NCBI GenBank assembly: GCA_030611285.1
Contig: JAUWQC010000038.1
Coordinates: 1-8,226 of the forward strand
Source: a bacterium
GTDB taxonomy: Bacteria > Actinomycetota > Humimicrobiia > Humimicrobiales > Humimicrobiaceae
Length of the DNA stretch: 8,226 nt
Direction: 5' to 3'
Part shown: positions 5,888 through 8,226 of the stretch, one piece after another
How positions within the stretch are numbered: the stretch's first letter is position 1
Layout of the letters: the number at the start of each line of letters is the position of its first letter
Notes under the pieces: generated by a model
What the model saw: the letters and a program-made list of their open reading frames with translations, nothing else
Database searches by the model: none
What the model was told of the DNA's origin: nothing
Position numbers and translations under genes: made by a program

Positions 5888-6925
5888 ATGATTAATAATG
5901 TTGAAAATAATATTTATAATCTTGCAATTAATGAATTTAATAAGGATAAAGAGATCAAACTAGAAATAGAAGTCGAAGAAAAAGAAAAAATCGTTAACGG
6001 TTTTAGATTTGATAAATTAGTAAAATTTAGATATCTAAAAAAAAATTTACTATATTGTGTTGAAATAAAACCTAATATTAACAATACAATTATTGCTTTA
6101 CTATTACATCGTAAAGAAACTTTACCACATCTACTTCTTCTAATAACGAGGTATGTAAATAATAATAAAGCTGAAGAATTGAAGAAAAATGGAATTCAAT
6201 TTATAGATACTGCAGGTAATGCCTATATAAATTATTATCCCATATATATTTTTATTAAGGGTAATAAACCCCCTGATATACTTTTCAAAAATAAAACACA
6301 CCGTGTTTTTGAACCAAGTGGATTAAAAATTATTTATGCTTTATTATGCAACGCTGATTTGGTAAAAAAACCATATAGGTATATTGCAGAGATTACAAAT
6401 GTTGCTTTAGGTACAGTAGGATGGACTATTAATGATTTAATTAATTTAGGATTTGTAGTAGAAATGGGTGATAGAGGTCGAGAACTGTTGAAGAAAGAAG
6501 AATTATTTAGAAGATGGTGTATAGAATATAATGAAAAATTAAAGCCAAAATTATTAATAAATAAATTTACAGGACCTGAAAATTGGTGGATTCATTATAA
6601 ATTGAATCCAGAATATGCTCAATGGGGTGGGGAAATTGCTGCTAATAAATTAACTAAGTATATAAAACCTCAGAATATTATTATTTATGCTGACCGCAAA
6701 AAATATCAAAATATTGTAATTGAAAATAAGTTACGAAAAGATATTAATGGAAATATTGAATTTTTTGAGAGATTCTGGAAATTTGGTAGAACAAACGAAT
6801 TTAAAGAAATAGTTGATCCAATTTTAATCTTTGCAGATTTGATTAATGCTGGTAATCAAAGAGATGTAGAAACAGCTAGGATAATTTATGAAAGATATAT
6901 TAATAGACATCTCGGGGAAGCTTGA
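5888..6925 (+). CDS. Type IV toxin-antitoxin AbiEi-family antitoxin/transcriptional regulator
   Basis: A 345-residue protein matching the large AbiEi-like antitoxin family usually found next to an AbiEii nucleotidyltransferase. The N-terminal part (~1-125) has a strand pattern with FDKLVKF and CVEIK (E59, K61) followed by LLITRYVNNNKAEELKKNGIQFIDTAGNAYIN (86-115), which looks like a restriction-endonuclease-like core; that fold assignment is inference. Residues ~145-193 form a clear winged helix-turn-helix (IAEITNVALGTVGWTINDLINLGFV), the likely DNA reader for the operator upstream. The C-terminal part carries the family's WGGEIAANKLTKYIKP (246-261), DPILIFADLI (310-319) and RDVETARIIYERYI (325-338). 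The start ATG 5888 has AAGGA seven bases upstream. It overlaps the toxin gene by 38 nt. In known AbiE systems the antitoxin neutralises without stably binding the toxin and represses the operon; here both are inferred. The gene is clearly more AT-rich than those left of 5375. Confidence 0.85.
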   Translation: MINNVENNIYNLAINEFNKDKEIKLEIEVEEKEKIVNGFRFDKLVKFRYLKKNLLYCVEIKPNINNTIIALLLHRKETLPHLLLLITRYVNNNKAEELKKNGIQFIDTAGNAYINYYPIYIFIKGNKPPDILFKNKTHRVFEPSGLKIIYALLCNADLVKKPYRYIAEITNVALGTVGWTINDLINLGFVVEMGDRGRELLKKEELFRRWCIEYNEKLKPKLLINKFTGPENWWIHYKLNPEYAQWGGEIAANKLTKYIKPQNIIIYADRKKYQNIVIENKLRKDINGNIEFFERFWKFGRTNEFKEIVDPILIFADLINAGNQRDVETARIIYERYINRHLGEA

Positions 6926-7751
6926 TAATTCATATATTGCTGCAATCAAAGAAATAAAAAAAATAGCTGATTCCCTTAAAATACCATTTTTTATAGTTGG
7001 TGCATTAGCAAGAGATATTATAATGGAATATTTTTATGAAATTAAAGCACCCAGAATGACGATGGATATTGATTTGGGAATTAGAGTTTCAAGTTGGAAC
7101 CAATTTGATCAATTAATTAATACCTTAGAATTGTCTGGAGACTTTAAAAAATTAAAAGAAAGACATAGGGTTATTTATAAAGATATTATAATTGATACAG
7201 TTCCCTTTGGAAGTATATCCGACAAAAATGAAAAAATAAGTTGGCCACCTGAGAATGAAGTTGTCATGTCTGTTATAGGATTTAATGAAGTTTATAATAA
7301 TTCAACTTTAGCTAGATTGCAAAATAATCCAATATTAGATGTTAAAATACCAACTCTTCCAGGTTTAGCAATATTAAAGTTAATTGCATGGAAAGATAAC
7401 TATCCAAATAGATCAAAAGATGCAGAAGACTTATTATTCATTATGAAGAATTATGAAAGTGCAGGGATTTCTAATAAGTTGTATGAAACAGAATTACAAT
7501 TATTAGAAAGTGTAGCATTTGACATTCAAATAGCCGGAATTGTTTTATTAGGGAAAGAAATGAGTAAGATATGTAAGAACAAAACAATTGAATATTTAAG
7601 AAAAATTATAGACGAAGAAACTTCTGAGAATTCAAATTATAATTTAATTAAAGATATGTTGCTTACAAAAAGAGGTGATTTTAATAGAATTTTATTTTTA
7701 TTAAGAAAATTAAAAGATGGTATTTATAATAAAAGTGTAATCATAATGTAA
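6888..7751 (+). CDS. AbiEii/AbiGii-type nucleotidyltransferase toxin
   Basis: A 287-residue DNA polymerase beta-like nucleotidyltransferase of the AbiEii toxin group. Related toxins such as MenT block growth by adding nucleotides to tRNA acceptor ends; the substrate of this one is unknown. Visible motifs: IVGALARD (36-43, nucleotide-binding Gly and Arg-Asp), R56-MTMD60-I-D62 (metal-binding DxD), third acidic residue D103 in IDTVPFG, WPPENE (119-124), and LAILKLIAWKDN...RSKDAEDLLFIMKNY (160-189) with K164 and K177-D178. All the expected catalytic positions are present, so it looks intact. The chosen start is ATG 6888 with AGGA at 6878-6881, which puts the first 12 codons inside the end of the AbiEi-type gene in another frame. 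A TTG at 6922 is a less likely alternative. The overlap suggests translational coupling of antitoxin and toxin. Confidence 0.86.
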   Translation: MKDILIDISGKLDNSYIAAIKEIKKIADSLKIPFFIVGALARDIIMEYFYEIKAPRMTMDIDLGIRVSSWNQFDQLINTLELSGDFKKLKERHRVIYKDIIIDTVPFGSISDKNEKISWPPENEVVMSVIGFNEVYNNSTLARLQNNPILDVKIPTLPGLAILKLIAWKDNYPNRSKDAEDLLFIMKNYESAGISNKLYETELQLLESVAFDIQIAGIVLLGKEMSKICKNKTIEYLRKIIDEETSENSNYNLIKDMLLTKRGDFNRILFLLRKLKDGIYNKSVIIM

Positions 7752-7781
7752 TATTAATAATAAATTGATGGAACCACCAAA

Positions 7782-8030
7782 ATGATTAGAACTCAAATAC
7801 AATTGACTGAGGAGCAGTATAAAATGTTGAAAGAGATTTCAGCAAAGAAAAACACTTCTATTGCTGAAGTTGTAAGGGAATGCATAGCTTATTACTCTAC
7901 CAGTAAATGTATGATTAGTAACAAAGAGAAATACAGAAAAGCGATAAATTCAATAGGAAAATTTAAATCAAGTAAAAAAGATATTTCAATCAACCACGAT
8001 AAATATTTAGCTGAAGACTTTAAGAAATGA
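7782..8030 (+). CDS. Ribbon-helix-helix antitoxin, VapB-like
   Basis: An 82-residue protein. Residues 1-40 (MIRTQIQLTEEQYKMLKEIS, then a second helix SIAEVVRECIAYY) show the ribbon-helix-helix pattern: a short alternating beta strand at 2-8, helix A at about 9-22, a turn, and helix B at about 26-39. Such proteins dimerise to bind the operator of their own operon. The Lys-rich remainder (41-82, ending DKYLAEDFKK) is typical of the flexible tail that wraps the toxin. The gene is 30 bp after the AbiEii-type toxin gene and its stop overlaps the next ATG (ATGA, 8027-8030), the tight coupling expected of a VapBC pair. The ribosome-binding site is weak (GGA about 10 bases upstream). Confidence 0.83.
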   Translation: MIRTQIQLTEEQYKMLKEISAKKNTSIAEVVRECIAYYSTSKCMISNKEKYRKAINSIGKFKSSKKDISINHDKYLAEDFKK

Positions 8031-8226
8031 GTATATTCATAGACACAAGTGCTTTTTTTGCAATTTTAGATTCCGGGGATGAATTCCATAAAGAATCTAA
8101 AAATGCTTTTTTAAAGTTAATAGGCAGCAAGGAAATATTTCATAGTTCTAATTATATAATAATTGAAACTATGGTATTGGTTCAGAATAGGTTAGGTTTG
8201 AATGCACTTAGAGCGTTCCAGGATGA
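8027..8226 (+). CDS. PIN-domain toxin, VapC-like, 3' end outside the window
   Basis: The frame starts with ATG at 8027 and is open to the window end, with 66 codons visible. It starts MSIFIDTSAFFAILDSGDEF, the standard PIN-domain opening with metal-binding D6, and continues to NYIIIETMVLVQNRLGLNA, where E47 is the second conserved acidic residue. PIN/VapC toxins are Mg2+-dependent ribonucleases, often cutting tRNA or rRNA. The catalytic residues of the C-terminal half (usually two more Asp) lie beyond the window, so intactness cannot be judged. The preceding ribbon-helix-helix gene is its probable antitoxin. Confidence 0.86.
   Translation, partial: MSIFIDTSAFFAILDSGDEFHKESKNAFLKLIGSKEIFHSSNYIIIETMVLVQNRLGLNALRAFQD

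Noticed and set aside
1..8226. CRISPR array or insertion sequence
   Set aside because: No regularly spaced direct repeats, no transposase-like frame and no terminal inverted repeats with target duplication were found.

Overview
The window carries AT-rich bacterial DNA with Shine-Dalgarno sites, sigma70-like promoters and many AGA/AGG arginine codons. The gene set fits a low-GC, probably anaerobic bacterium: an oxygen-independent, adenosylcobalamin-dependent (class II) ribonucleotide reductase and a methionine-synthase-like homocysteine methyltransferase domain protein. I cannot name the phylum from the sequence alone.

Left part (1-5375), housekeeping-like and of moderate GC. A 5'-truncated DUF4380 protein gene (1-843, +) converges on a homocysteine S-methyltransferase gene (870-1793, -). 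A 561-bp intergenic region separates this gene from the divergent nrdJ gene (2355-4709, +). That region holds a TTGACA-type promoter overlaid by two NrdR-box-like palindromes 32 bp apart, and then a leader of about 200 nt with a possible stem-loop. nrdJ encodes a class II reductase of 784 residues with a TSCPD domain and a C-terminal zinc-ribbon-like cysteine cluster. A macro-domain gene (4718-5257, -) converges on it with an 8-bp gap. Just upstream of the macro gene, on the same strand, is a small broken reading frame whose first ~28 residues are the N-terminus of an ABC-transporter ATPase, cut off before the Walker A motif. This marks a deletion or rearrangement junction.

Middle (5376-5887). 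A very AT-rich gene-free stretch contains an isolated 25-nt tRNA 3' end (T-arm, acceptor 3' strand and CCA, closest to tRNA-Gln) without the rest of the tRNA. This is the usual footprint of tRNA-targeted integration. After it comes a strikingly symmetrical four-half-site operator (TGTTCA/TGAACA, dyad centre 5848) wrapped around a perfect TATAAT box.

Right part (5888-8226), more AT-rich and accessory. A type IV toxin-antitoxin pair of the AbiE class comes first: AbiEi-type antitoxin/regulator (5888-6925) and AbiEii-type nucleotidyltransferase toxin (6888-7751), overlapping by 38 nt. Then, 30 bp later, comes a VapBC-type type II pair: ribbon-helix-helix antitoxin (7782-8030) and PIN-domain toxin (8027 to the window edge, cut by it). 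The four genes are on one strand and could be one transcript under the operator-controlled promoter. The region reads as a defence/stability module next to an integration scar. The component families are known. The less ordinary points are the operator geometry, the NrdR/promoter arrangement, the tRNA scar, the ABC-ATPase remnant and the macro domain that lacks the usual catalytic aspartate.
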